A stretch of 64,000 nucleotides of DNA from Oegoconia quadripuncta (Eukaryota; Arthropoda; Insecta; Lepidoptera; Autostichidae): NCBI GenBank assembly GCA_949316235.1, contig OX438745.1:7631001-7695000 (forward strand). Direction: 5' to 3'. Positions within the stretch are counted from its first letter, which is position 1. Each line of letters starts with the position of its first letter. The notes beneath the pieces were generated by a model. That model ran no database searches. It saw nothing but the letters and a program-made list of their open reading frames with translations, and was not told where the DNA came from. Of this stretch, positions 10,720 through 19,745 are shown piece by piece. The position numbers and the translations under genes are program-made.

Positions 10720-10805
10720 CCTGCCAAGTCTACTGGTGGTTAGAAATTTAAGGGCTCTTGTCGGTGGATAATGGCCTCGTCTATTTGCTTTCCGCCCTCG
10801 ATTTA
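10720..10805 (-). pseudogene. RTE-like LINE C-terminal tail
   Basis: The minus-strand frame reads KANRRGHYPPTRALKFLTT. The PPTRAL block and DNA core CCACCGACAAGAGC are shared with 8.7, 21.9 and 29.3 kb. LINE C-terminal or 3'-UTR fragment. Confidence 0.55.
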
Positions 10806-10869
10806 AACTCGAAATGTTACACAAATAAAAATGCGGAACCAAAAACTTATTAAGAAAAAGTATATTTAT

Positions 10870-11203
10870 TAACCGCCTCCGTGGCTCAATGTAAACAACA
10901 TTGGGTTTACGATTCGGGGGTCGCGGGTTCGATCCCCAGCGGGGTACATTTTTAAGTACTCGGTTTGGTTGGTGGTAGGGCATTTTAAATGTCCGCCTGG
11001 CTAGCTACCACCATCTTATCTATATCTGCCGCCAAGTAGCAATATTAATAGCATTGTTGTGTTCCGGTTGTCAGAGATAAGATAGTCAGCCCCCAAATGT
11101 GTTGGGGTTTCCGGGTCAGTACGCTTCCATCTTCGACTTCATCTTCACTTAACATCAGGTGTGATTGAAATCAAGTACGAAGCCGTCGTGCATACAAAAA
11201 AAT
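10870..11203 (+). mobile_element. SINE family B, full-length
   Basis: Complete head (AACCGCCTCCGTGGCTCAAT), B-box GGTTCGATCCC, body, and tail GTGATTGAAATCAAG...GTGCATACAAAAAAA. Good reference copy for the family. Confidence 0.9.
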
Positions 11204-11324
11204 TATTATAAAATGGCAGACTATTTCGATGATAATCATCCCAGGGCATAACCTGCTCGTTCGCATGCCAGGCTATTTCACAATATTAATAATGAAATAT
11301 TATTGTGCCTTATTGTAATATACC

Positions 11325-11400
11325 TGTTTTTAAAAAAGCAACCCCTCGAGTGTCTTGCTTGTTCGTCTCAGGGAAAAATTGCCTTTTGATCAAGCCGTAG
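11325..11400 (+). repeat. CR1/Jockey-like LINE 3' UTR fragment
   Basis: AAAAAAGCAACCCCTCGAGTGTCTTGCT matches the 3' region at 13770-14045 (AGAGCAACCCCGGAGTTTCTTGCTCG). Confidence 0.5.
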
Positions 11401-11469
11401 CTTAAAAAATGTAAAATCACTGTTTTTGGTGCTCTGTGTACCTAAGAAATGAAGCATTTTTGACTTTGA

Positions 11470-11670
11470 ATCATGGATGGGACTGTGCAGTAATATCTCA
11501 CCTGATGGAAAGTGACGATGTGGTCGAAGATGAAGCACGCGATCTCAGTAAATGCCTATTCACTTTGCTCTTGAAGATCCCAAGGTTGTAGGATTCAAGA
11601 AAGACTGACGCCGGAAGGGAGTTCCATGCCTTGGCTGTTCGGATGATGAATGAAGAATCGAACTTCTTAG
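11470..11670 (-). repeat. LINE fragment F
   Basis: Shares TTCACTTTGCTCTTGAAGAT, GACGCCGGAAG and GAGTTCCATGCCTTGGCTGT with 35683-36150. Lepidopteran LINE reverse-transcriptase C-terminal/3' region read on the minus strand, no open frame. Confidence 0.6.
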
Positions 11671-12887
11671 TAGAGTTCTTAGTAATATTATATAATGCAA
11701 TCTAAATTTTGTCAGGAAATCAGAAATGTTTTTCAATAGTGCTTTTAGTATATTGTTGAACTCAGTAATTGCTACAATTAAATTAAAAATATCTAATAAC
11801 TTTTTTGTGTAAACTTAATTTGTAATACGCAGGCCTGTATAGGTTTCTCTGTTTCAGACTGTACGTCTACATGTAATGTGGGGGTAGTTAGGTCGAGTTG
11901 CAATTAATGTCACCTCATATAAGTTGTGCTATATGAATGATTGCAAATCGAACTCATTTTGGTCCTTCGAAGTTTCTCGTCTCTCAAATCTTGTCACTTT
12001 CGTAGCGCAACAGACAGACAGACAAATTGACAAAATTAGCGTAATTTGACTCCACGGCGATACAGACATTTTTACAGTTTTAATAAACCGTTCTCAAGAT
12101 TGTGATGACCGTAAGTTGACGCTTAGGAATCTGTTGCATATTAAAACAGTATCAAAAAATATCTCAATCTCAAGATCGATTTATTAATACAACCCTATGT
12201 CAGGCTCTTTCTCACTCGAGTCGATAAAGATAATAAATTCCAGCCCCATGCACTCTAGTTCAACTGAAGAATATTTTATCAGCCGCATTACTTATGCACC
12301 TTACATGAAAACTTACTCCTTTGTTGTCAACGTGTAAAGAAAGAAATTTTATGTTTCCACGGTCCTTCGAGCCGGATAAGTGAAGTATCTAATATTTATC
12401 CCTCGCTGGGGACGTGTTCTGTAAATAAATAATTTATTGAGCTTGTCCCTGTCTGGCACCGTAAATTGATACGCGTGAGTCGACTTCCTAACGTAATGGA
12501 GATTTAGTTAAAATGGTGGATTTAAAGAATTTTTTTTTGTCATTATTTATTCACAGCGCATTAAACTTGCTTGAGAAAGTTTTGTAGAAAGAAAAAAGCT
12601 TTAGTCATGTCTGATGACAAAACTTTATAATATGGATTTAGTACTGAGGCGAAGCCTCTTCATGTCGCGTTTGTCACGTTCTTCATTTTATAATTCATTC
12701 GAAATGTTTATAAAAATCTTTAATATTGTGCTGTGTCGTTTCGGTACGTTAAAAGAACAATTTTACAGTGGCTAATTTGATTTGTAAGCAGTGGAACGAA
12801 AAACCTTCGACTTTTTTTAAATTATGGCATTGGGTCCTTCAAGTTCGCAGTATTCCTAGTCTTTCAAATGTTTATCATTTTGCCTTT
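11671..12887. other. Unassigned stretch
   Basis: 1.2 kb with no repeat shared in the window and no gene recognised. Confidence 0.45.
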
Positions 12888-13205
12888 ATATCATCAGCAG
12901 TCCATAAAGCTCCCACTACAGGGATATAGACCTTACCTCGTATTGAGGGAGTATGGGCCATAGTCCTCCGAGCTGGCTCAATGCGGGTTGTGAACTTCAG
13001 CCTTCAAATTTTTATTTCTCAGGCATGCAGATTTCCTCACGATGTTTTCCTTCACGCAGCTTCACCTTCCTTTCCTTAAGAGTAGTCGAATAAATGCATA
13101 TACGTAATTAAATTAAATTTAAAAACTTATTGGTAATAGTCTGCCTGGGGATCGAACCCGGACCACCCAAATTGGGAGTTCGTGTCGCCTCCACGGAGCT
13201 ATTGA
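12888..13205 (-). mobile_element. SINE family E copy
   Basis: Same layout as at 6.55 kb: GGGATATAGACC, CAATGCGGGTTG, CTCAGGCATGCAG, CCTCACGATGTTTTCCTTCA, then GGGATCGAACCCGGACC and a tRNA-like head ending near 13205. Confidence 0.75.
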
Positions 13206-13499
13206 CACTTATATATATGAGTATAAAAATAAACAAAAGAACAGGCAATCCGTCACTTCGTGGGTGTCGTATAATGCATCTATGCGACTTTCCATTAAAA
13301 AAAGCTATAGATTCATAGATTTGCAGGTTTTGTTGTAACTGCAATGTCTCTCACGTGTGTTTTTCTCTATATTTAGAAAGGGGAACGGTGGATGATGTTT
13401 CAAGCATTGAAGTTTTAGTGTTTGCAATACCCAAACGCTTATGTATGTAATATTCATTTAACCGTCAAAGAAGCACCCGAAGTCGCATTCGCTACTCGT

Positions 13500-13765
13500 T
13501 GCCGATCAGCGAAGTGAAGCAAACTCTGTCCTGGTCACACCTTGGATTGGTTGCCAGTGACATTTTAAGACCAGTGTTTCTGTGCTTCCGGAGCCACGTT
13601 AAATAATCGGTCCCGGTTGTTTTCAATTGAAGGTCAGTGGTCTACAGGGGTGGCTTCAAACATTGACTGTCAGGTGGTCAGTAGTCTGACATAAGTCCAC
13701 CCATCCACATTGAGCCTGCTTAGTGGATTTTGGCCAATACTGATGGATGATGATGATGATGGATA
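13500..13765 (+). mobile_element. 5S-like SINE group P, copy
   Basis: Starts with a decayed block resembling the 5S-like head at 59.9 kb (CACCTTGGATTGGTTGCCA against CAGTTCTTGGATGGGTGACC). It continues with TTTCTGTGCTTCCGGAGC, CGGTCCCGGTTGTTTTCAAT, and a tail with GTCTGACATAAGTCCACCCA...GTGGATTTTGGCC and GATGATGATGATG. Confidence 0.55.
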
Positions 13766-13769
13766 CTTA

Positions 13770-14045
13770 TGGATGATAAGAATGCGTGGACATGAACCGC
13801 TCGGCATTATCCAGTATATTTTATTCTTACTTATCTTTGTCGAATCATAAATTTTACAATTAGGTATTTCAAATTGTATTTGTATTGACTTATTTAAAAA
13901 GAGCAACCCCGGAGTTTCTTGCTCGTTTCTCTGGGGAGACTGCTTAGTGAATGGGCGATAACTGTATGTCATGACGATTTCAAATGTTATTTTTATAACT
14001 TACGAAATAAAAACATTTTTTATTTGATTTTGATTTGATTTACTG
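13770..14045 (+). repeat. CR1/Jockey-like LINE 3' UTR
   Basis: AAAAAGAGCAACCCCGGAGTTTCTTGCTCG...GACGATTTCAAATG...AAATAAAAACATTTTTTATT and a terminal TTGATTTTGATTTGATTT array. This layout is the usual 3' end of one lepidopteran LINE group. Confidence 0.65.
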
Positions 14046-14453
14046 TCTCCCAGTGTGAGGAAGATGTGCTTTAACAGTGGATACTTGCAAGGTTGAATCC
14101 GCCAGTAAGTTCAATAAAACATTACCGAACAGACTAAGATTATTTGACATTCTTGGTGGATTATGGCGTAAAATCTATCCAAGTGTGTGAGAATCAGAAT
14201 AATATTAACGTCAAAAATTCATTATTAAGTATCTAGATTTTTTCATTTTACGATTTCTTACTAATATTTCCATATTCTAATGAAATTAATATTAACTTTC
14301 GAGAGAGGGGCATTTAGATAATTCATCGTCTTCCCTTTGGCAGTCTAAATTGGTTTAATATTCTTGCTAAAGGGTAAAGAAAGAATTTTTTATGACACCT
14401 CGGCTTCTCTCCCTTGTTATCCCTAATTGTCCATGAATATTAAATATTATTTG
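14046..14453. other. Unassigned stretch
   Basis: Nothing recognised between the LINE 3' end and the orphan frame at 14454. Confidence 0.4.
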
Positions 14454-14691
14454 TCAAAATTTGAATGCTGTTATATTGCAATTTTTTCCTTTTATTTTAG
14501 AATATATTTTAGAAGCTTCATAATTATTATGACAAAATATGCAGTCTTCATCATTATCGGTGTATGCTAGTCCATTGTGACACATAGGCCACTCCCAAGG
14601 CATGCGTCTGTGAACAATTTCGGCGATACGCCTTGTATCACACCTCTTCGCAATTGGATGGCTCCTATTTGCTGACACGCTTGTTGTTGCG
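14454..14691 (-). CDS. Unassigned Cys-containing ORF (hypothetical)
   Basis: Minus-strand frame of about 79 codons ending with TGA at 14454-14456. An in-frame stop lies just upstream, so this is either a small ORF or a last exon. It contains AKRCDTRRIAEIVHRRMPW, PMCHNG and DNDEDCIFCHNN: five cysteines, a basic first half and an acidic middle. No match to any repeat in the window and no family recognised. It may equally be a remnant of an unrecognised mobile element. Confidence 0.25.
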
Positions 14692-14714
14692 ATGTTTTAT
14701 AATATCTCTATCTC

Positions 14715-15045
14715 TTCTCAATACTTTTTTTTATGTGAGAGGGCGGCAAACGAGCATACGGGTCACCTGATAGAAAGCAATCACCCCCGCCCATGGACAC
14801 CCGCAACACCAAAAGGGTCACAGATGCGTTGCCGGCCTTTGAGGAAGGTGTAGGCTCGTTTCTTGAAGGTTCCAATGTCGTACTCGTTCGGGAATACCGC
14901 TGCAGGAAGTCCGTTCCACAGGGTGGTCGTACGTGGTAGGAAGTTTCTTGAGAATGGTACAGTGGTAGACTTCCACTCATCCAGGTGATGTGGATGGAAT
15001 TTTAACTTCGATGTACCTTTTGCCATTCCACCTGGAAGTTGCAGT
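14715..15045 (-). pseudogene. CR1/Jockey-like LINE, RT C-terminus and 3' UTR
   Basis: Minus-strand frame reads [20 protein letters not shown], then [14 protein letters not shown] and GVAGVHGRG before the stop at about 14781. This is the conserved C-terminal end of a lepidopteran LINE reverse transcriptase. It is followed by the standard 3' UTR (GGGTGATTGCTTTC, CACCTGATAGAAAGC, AAACGAGCATACGG region) and poly(A). The 81-residue part is still open but lacks the catalytic domain. Confidence 0.8.
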
Positions 15046-15112
15046 TATTCCCGAATAGCCCCAGTTTCGACGGTGTCAAAAGCTTTGTCATAGTCCTGCT
15101 GTGCTGTGTGTA
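15046..15112 (-). pseudogene. RTE-like RT motif fragment
   Basis: Minus-strand reading DYDKAFDTVETGAI, the first catalytic-Asp motif region of RTE-type reverse transcriptase (family pattern DYxKAFDTVE). It is joined directly, across an in-frame stop, to the unrelated LINE C-terminus at 15045, so the junction is chimeric. Confidence 0.6.
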
Positions 15113-15160
15113 CCTATGTCCAATATATAATAATATATTATTATATATATATAATAATAA

Positions 15161-15588
15161 CACAACGCCATGTAGTTCTACACTAAGCAGCTAGGTTTAT
15201 ATTGAGGGTACCAGATGATTGATATACTACACAAATACATTTAGTTTTGTAGATATAAACATATATTAGCTGTTGCCCGCAACTTAGTTCGCGTAAACCT
15301 TTCATCAAAAAAAATTGCTTATAACGTTAATCCAGGTCCTAATCTGTCTACCAACCAAATTTCATCCAAATCCGTCAAGCCGTTTAGGCGTGAAGAAATA
15401 ACAAACATGCATACATGCACACACACAAACTTTCGCATTTACGAGTACAGTATTAGTTGGGATTGGGATAAATGAAAACATCCATAATTCCGGTACACGT
15501 TATATAAAGATATACCCCTCGGGGATTCGAATCTGCGACCTTTAGTAAAGCAGTCAGGGTTTCTAATCACTACACCAAACAGGTCGTC
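15161..15588 (-). mobile_element. SINE family A, split by another repeat
   Basis: Tail CACAACGCCATGTAGTTC at the left and head CTACACCAAACAGGTCGTC at the right. The two halves are separated by an insertion at about 15266-15470. Confidence 0.8.
15266..15470 (+). mobile_element. Insect repeat module inserted in SINE A3
   Basis: Starts TAGCTGTTGCCCGCAACTTA, contains CCAAATTTCATCCAAATCCG, CAAGCCGTTTAGGCGTGAAG and AAACTTTCGCATTTACGAG, and ends near TTAGTTGGGAT. This is the canonical form of the module also at 10.0, 45.9 and 53.5 kb. Its position inside SINE A shows it moved after that SINE inserted. Confidence 0.65.
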
Positions 15589-15934
15589 AATATCCATTAA
15601 GTTGTATCTCTCATTCTGTTCCATAAAGTGGGCTAAATCCCGGCTAAAGATTGTAAGTTTTCACACACAAATCTTCTCTTTGATCTTGGCGCCCTGGTAC
15701 CCGTTTTTCTGAAAACAAATGTACTACGATTTATTAAATAGGCAATTTGAATAAGAATGAATTCGATTGAGGCTTCGACCTGTCAGGTTGAAATTGAATC
15801 ATTTATTCAGAGTGACAATGGGTGACAAAGAGTCAAAGTGAAATCAACTTAACGTAATGAACTTGTTAAAATTTTGCTGCTCTGAATAGTGAAGATTTCG
15901 GCATGATGGAAAAATATTGTGTTGGTTTACCTTT

Positions 15935-16030
15935 TAGGGTTTACCTGAAAAGGAAAAAGGAACCGTTATAGAATCATTTCGTTGTTCGACTGTCTGTCTA
16001 TCAAGACCATATAAAGTTATAGATAAGATT
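15935..16030 (+). repeat. Repeat T
   Basis: GAAAAGGAAAAAGGAACCGTTATAG...ACTGTCTGTCTATC; family shared with 10548 and 63064. Confidence 0.4.
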
Positions 16031-16130
16031 GTAACAAAATAAACCACAAAATATTGAGTATAAAATTAGTCCGGCCCCCGTACGTTAAGTTTTGACATAG
16101 GAATGATGTTAAATAAACCGATATCATCTT

Positions 16131-16190
16131 GTTCTTAACATCAGGTGTGATTGAGGTCAAGTACCAACCCTACATTTTCATAAAAAAAAT
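16131..16190 (+). mobile_element. SINE family B, tail fragment
   Basis: CTTAACATCAGGTGTGATTG and AGGTCAAGTACCAACCC, then CATAAAAAAA: only the last ~60 bases of family B. Confidence 0.7.
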
Positions 16191-16366
16191 ATATATAAAT
16201 AGTAATTTTGTTCTTTACTTATCCCTGCTTAGTTGCGAAAATAAATTAATGTAATGGGGAACGCCTGTATATGAGCACCGCGGCTCCAGACCAGTCTCCT
16301 ATCGACCAGTTTTTATAATTAAACTATGTGATCCGTTAAAAAAGAGTAAATAGACCGAGTTAATAT

Positions 16367-16478
16367 TGGTGTCGATTCGGTTGTACACCAACTAAACTAA
16401 GCTAAAACCAAAAGAAAGAGCACTATTTTAAAACTGGTTTTAGTTTAGTTTAGTTGGTGTACATCCGTATCGACACCA
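16367..16478. mobile_element. Fold-back MITE family L, copy 1
   Basis: 112-bp near-perfect hairpin. The left arm 16367-16410 (TGGTGTCGATTCGG...CTAAAACCA) pairs with the right arm 16435-16478 with about three mismatches in 44 positions; the loop is 24 bases. A second copy is at 43493-43643. Confidence 0.8.
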
Positions 16479-16610
16479 TTGTCTGTCTGTAACACAGTTT
16501 TTAACTACCACAGACAACAAAGCTTCAACAAGTTGTGTAATTTATTTCGGTTCAATAAAATATTGTTTATTGTTAATATGTGCAGCACAACCTTGTCATT
16601 GACGGGTGTC

Positions 16611-16674
16611 AAAATGAAGTAACTCTACATACTGTAACATGGGTATGTTACAGTATGTAGAGTTACTTCATTTT
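16611..16674. repeat. Perfect 30-bp hairpin with 4-nt loop
   Basis: Arms 16611-16640 and 16645-16674 are exact reverse complements (start AAAATGAAGTAACTC, loop GGGT). Beyond the arms GTGTC and ACAC can pair further with one gap. No second copy in the window. It could be a very young fold-back element or a source of small RNA. Confidence 0.85.
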
Positions 16675-16739
16675 ACACCTAGTTAAACCTTTTTTTTAAA
16701 TTGCATAGAAATATCTAAACTAGTTTAATCTAAAACTGT

Positions 16740-16957
16740 TAAATGTCCGCCTGGCTAGCTACCACCATCTTATCTAAATCTGCAGCCAAGCAGCAATTTT
16801 AATAGCATTGTTGTGTTCCGTTTGTCAAAGATAAGATAGCTAGTCCCCCAAATGTGTTGGGGTTTCCGGGTCAGTACGCTTTCACCTTCGACCTCATCTT
16901 CACTTAACATCAGGTGTGATTGAGGTCAAGTAGAAAGCCGTTGTGCATAAAAAAAGT
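16740..16957 (+). mobile_element. SINE family B, 5'-truncated
   Basis: Begins at AAATGTCCGCCTGGCTAGC, so the tRNA-like head and B-box are absent. The body and the tail GTGCATAAAAAAAG are intact. 5' truncation is usual for LINE-mobilised copies. Confidence 0.85.
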
Positions 16958-17559
16958 ACTATTAAGACGCCAGACGTTGCTTAACTACAATCGAAAATAA
17001 ATAGCAAATGTCACTGTGACTGCTTCTTTCATTCAGATAAGTGGTTCATACTCCTATATTCACTATGTGAACATCATGGACCCATCACGACGTAAATTTA
17101 CCTGTTGCCTTTCATAACGTCAGTCCCAATAACTACATATGATCTTATATTCTCGAATCGAATCAATTCTCGTATGAAAGTAATTCGTTTCAGCAAATAA
17201 TACTCCCCCTTTTCCCGTCGAGTCGTTTTGCTCCATTTGCAGTGTTTATTTAGCCGGTTTTCCTCGTCTATTCATATGATGTACAAGTCGATTAAATACC
17301 GTCTTTCCTTCGCTTTGCTTTTACTTTTACTCCCTATGGCCTTCGATAGCCCAGAATTGTTTGTTATACATATAAAGAGTTTCAATCTCTTTCAAGGGCA
17401 TTCCTTTTGTGTTGAGGTAAAGCCAAATCTATGAGTGTTACAATTACAGTATACAAGTACTAAATATCAAAATTTTAAATTTTTTTGAACTGTTTTAAAT
17501 CTTAACAAAACACTCATAATTTATTTTAGTTTTATGACAAGGAATAGAAGACTAATTTT
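16958..17559. other. Mostly unassigned; short repeat X near start
   Basis: GACGCCAGACGTTGCTTAAC...AATCGAAAA near 16970 matches CGCCAGACATTGCTTAAC near 32005 (repeat X). The rest shows nothing recognisable; the open frame at 17228-17434 has a hydrophobic stretch but no family. Confidence 0.4.
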
Positions 17560-17820
17560 GACGACCTGTTTGGTGTAATGGTTAGCAACTCTGACCACTA
17601 TATCAAAAGGTTGCGGGTTCGAATCGCGCTAGGGGCATATGTTTGTGTGATGAATACGGGCATGTGTACCCGAGTTATGGATGTTTTCATTTATAATACG
17701 TATTTATTTACAAAAAAAATGTATTTATGTAGTATATCAACCATCTAGTATCCACAACACAAGCTTATAGTTGCTTACTGTGGAACTAGATGGCGCTGTG
17801 TGTATGTCTAAGGATATTTA
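17560..17820 (+). mobile_element. SINE family A, full-length
   Basis: GACGACCTGTTTGGTGTAAT head, B-box GGTTCGAATCG, body ATGTGTACCCGAGTTATGG, tail GAACTAGATGGCGCTGTGTG then TATGTCTAAGG. One of the best-kept copies. Confidence 0.9.
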
Positions 17821-17866
17821 GTTGTAATTATTAATTTTTCTAAAGCTCGACACGCACACACACAAA

Positions 17867-18169
17867 ATCGCGCTATTTTACAACGGTTTTACCGTTCGAA
17901 CGGAACGTTTTTGGTTTTGGTTTAGCTTTAGTTTAGCTGAAGTAAAATATGGTATCGCGGTATTTTTAGTGAACGATTATATCGTTGACGCTACCAAAGT
18001 AAAACCAAACACAAAATGTGTAGAGCTACATAACCACGAGTATTAAAAAAAAAAACTACTTTAATTTCCGTTCAAATAATTAGCGCGATACGAAACGTAA
18101 TAGCGTAACGTTTTTGGTTATGGTTTAGTTTTGGTATTATCGTTCAAATATAGCGCGATAGGCCCCCTG
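17867..18169 (+). mobile_element. MITE family K, copy 2
   Basis: About 300 bp, inner ends ATCGCGCT and AGCGCGAT, palindrome CCGTTCGAACGG at 17892-17903, and repeated ACGTTTTTGGTT blocks near both ends. The right end continues to CCCCCTG, compatible with a CAGGG-type terminus. It lacks the LINE insertion found in copy 1. Confidence 0.7.
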
Positions 18170-18194
18170 ATAACCAATTATATATCATACGGAT

Positions 18195-18350
18195 AGATCA
18201 AACCGTCCGAGTTTTGCAATATGTCTGATGAAGTCTATCTCATTGCTCGTGGAGTCATCGGGACTTAGCCAGGTCCGTTTTCTGTGAGATGGCTTCTGGA
18301 AGAAAGAGTTCGTCACAAAGAGTCTTTAGTTGAAACCATGTTAACTTACT
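18195..18350 (-). pseudogene. RTE-like LINE endonuclease fragment
   Basis: Minus-strand frame reads LFVTNSFFQKPSH followed by RKRTWLSPDDSTSNEIDFI and a stop at about 18189. RTE apurinic-type endonucleases have the pattern TxFFxK...RxWTWxSPxG..NEIDFI, so this is the endonuclease core between its central and C-terminal catalytic motifs. A stop codon lies just upstream, so it is a dead fragment. Confidence 0.7.
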
Positions 18351-18847
18351 TCAATGTTACGTCTATAGTCTAGACTATTTATGCCTTTCTTGAAAAACCC
18401 CACTTTGTGGTGCTTTAGAAACATCCCTACCCATGCCTCACCTGATTTTATCATTATGTCCCACTTTTCTTATTTATTTATTTATTTATTTAACACTTTA
18501 TTGTATATAAGCATACACGTCAAACAAAAACAAAAAAACAGGAGAATATTAAAATATACAAAAGGCGAGCCAGCCAAGTCGATGAACTATTTGACGGGAG
18601 GAAAATGTAGCCCTGGTATGCCAATGGTAGTTGGAGGTGATGAGGGGTACAGGAGTTGGGCGTCGTGAGGAGTGTAGCAGGGTTGTGGTCCTCCTGCCTA
18701 TCGGTTCAGCAGATTTGTACAGAAGATGTCGGTTTATAAATAACGAAATAAGCTGTAGTTCTGTTTTATTTAGCACTCACTTTTAAGATATGATATTATT
18801 TGAGAATAAAGACTATTACGTGGTAGAATAAAAATGTAGCTCGGGTC
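18351..18847. other. Unassigned stretch with (TTTA)n
   Basis: TTATTTATTTATTTATTTAA near 18475 and AACACTTTATTGTATATAAG resemble a LINE 3' end in reverse. The open frames at 18381 and 18549 overlap it and look accidental. Confidence 0.4.
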
Positions 18848-18858
18848 CCATGATCTCG
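18848..18858. repeat. Target-site duplication, left
   Basis: CCATGATCTCG, repeated exactly at 19153-19163 just after the poly(A) of the retroposon between them. Confidence 0.85.
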
Positions 18859-19152
18859 CTTCTCTCCGACTATACATTCTCTCCGACTATACTTTCTCTC
18901 CGACTATACCTTCTCTCCGACTATACACATTGCGAAGCGATGGTAGACTGTTAGGTTAAATTCCCCACTGCAACGCCCTAAGCCGAGGTTCGAGCCCCCG
19001 TGGGCACCCTTAGGCGTCGGTTGCAAACTTTCATCTCGTGCTGTTGCACACAGACAGACAGCTCCTGCGCTCGCCCACCCGCCCGGTGAAGCTGAAAAAG
19101 TCCCGCGACTATCAGCAAACGTCCCTGCCAAAAAAAAAAAAAAAAAAAAAAA
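18859..19152 (+). mobile_element. GC-rich poly(A) retroposon with 17-bp tandem 5' end
   Basis: 294 bp bounded by exact 11-bp duplications and ending in 23 A. The 5' end is four 17-bp units TTCTCTCCGACTATACN (18860-18927). The body is much more GC-rich than its surroundings and includes GAGGTTCGAGCCC at about 18985, a good RNA polymerase III B-box; a convincing A-box is not clear. No relation to SINE families A, B, C or E. A tRNA-like SINE or a retroposed small RNA is inferred. The clean duplication and long poly(A) imply a recent insertion. Confidence 0.8.
18860..18927 (+). repeat. 17-bp tandem repeat, 4 units
   Basis: Units at 18860, 18877, 18894 and 18911, identical except for the 17th base. 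Located at the 5' end of the retroposon. Confidence 0.9.
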
Positions 19153-19163
19153 CCATGATCTCG
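19153..19163. repeat. Target-site duplication, right
   Basis: CCATGATCTCG directly after the poly(A); partner of 18848-18858. Confidence 0.85.
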
Positions 19164-19434
19164 TCGTAGCAGTTCTGGAAAACGACTCTTCTCTGTTTTC
19201 AATTTATAATTCCGAATATTGAATCAAATTTCAAAAAATTAAAAAACCTAATAGCATCGTGTAATGACTTTCAAGGATATTTTCCATTTTGTGATTATTT
19301 TACTTTTACATCTGGCCACTGTGATTGATTACTTACGAATAAAATAAGTGAACCTGAAATAGTGATTTTATTTTAATGGAAAAGACAAAAAGAGGTCGAG
19401 GTTGAACACCTAGTCACAACTTCGGCTTAAAATA

Positions 19435-19468
19435 CTGACTGTCAGACACAAATCCACCAATCGAAACC
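19435..19468 (+). mobile_element. 5S-like SINE group P, short fragment
   Basis: CTGACTGTCAGACACAAATC and CCACCAATC match the group-P tail at 58.7 kb. It abuts SINE B at 19469. Confidence 0.45.
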
Positions 19469-19667
19469 ATACCACCATCTTATCTAAATCTGCCGCCAAG
19501 CAACAATGTTAATAGCACTGTTGTGTTCCGGTTGTCAGAGATAAGATTGCCAGTCCTCCAAATGTGTTGGGGTTTCCGGGTCAGTACGCTTCCATCTTCG
19601 ACCTCATCTTCACTTAATATAAGGTGTGAATGAGGTCAAGTAACAACTCCCTGTGCATAAAAAAAAG
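19469..19667 (+). mobile_element. SINE family B, 5'-truncated
   Basis: Starts at CCACCATCTTATC and keeps the body GGGGTTTCCGGGTCAGTACG and the tail GTGCATAAAAAAAA. It appears to have inserted within a group-P element whose continuation starts at 19668. Confidence 0.8.
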
Positions 19668-19745
19668 TCCGCTTGGTGGATTATGGCCCATACCCTCTTC
19701 CAGTCAGAGCAGGTTGTGTCCCAATGGCCATAAGGTTGATAATGA
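19668..19745 (+). mobile_element. 5S-like SINE group P, tail (after SINE B)
   Basis: CTTGGTGGATTATGGCCCAT, ACCCTCTTCC, GATAATGATA. With 19435-19468 it would rebuild one group-P tail interrupted by SINE B. Confidence 0.5.

Noticed and set aside
10705..10983. 92-codon minus-strand frame
   Set aside because: Joins an RTE C-terminal scrap to the antisense of SINE B; only the first part is noted as a LINE remnant.
13670..13972. 100-codon minus-strand frame
   Set aside because: Runs antisense across the 5S-like SINE and a LINE 3' UTR; no domain.
17228..17434. ORF with a hydrophobic leader-like stretch
   Set aside because: Single short frame, no conserved domain, no promoter; chance is adequate.
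18860..18927. Four 17-bp units considered as a satellite or CRISPR-like array
   Set aside because: Units are directly adjacent and sit inside a retroposon with its own target duplication and poly(A).
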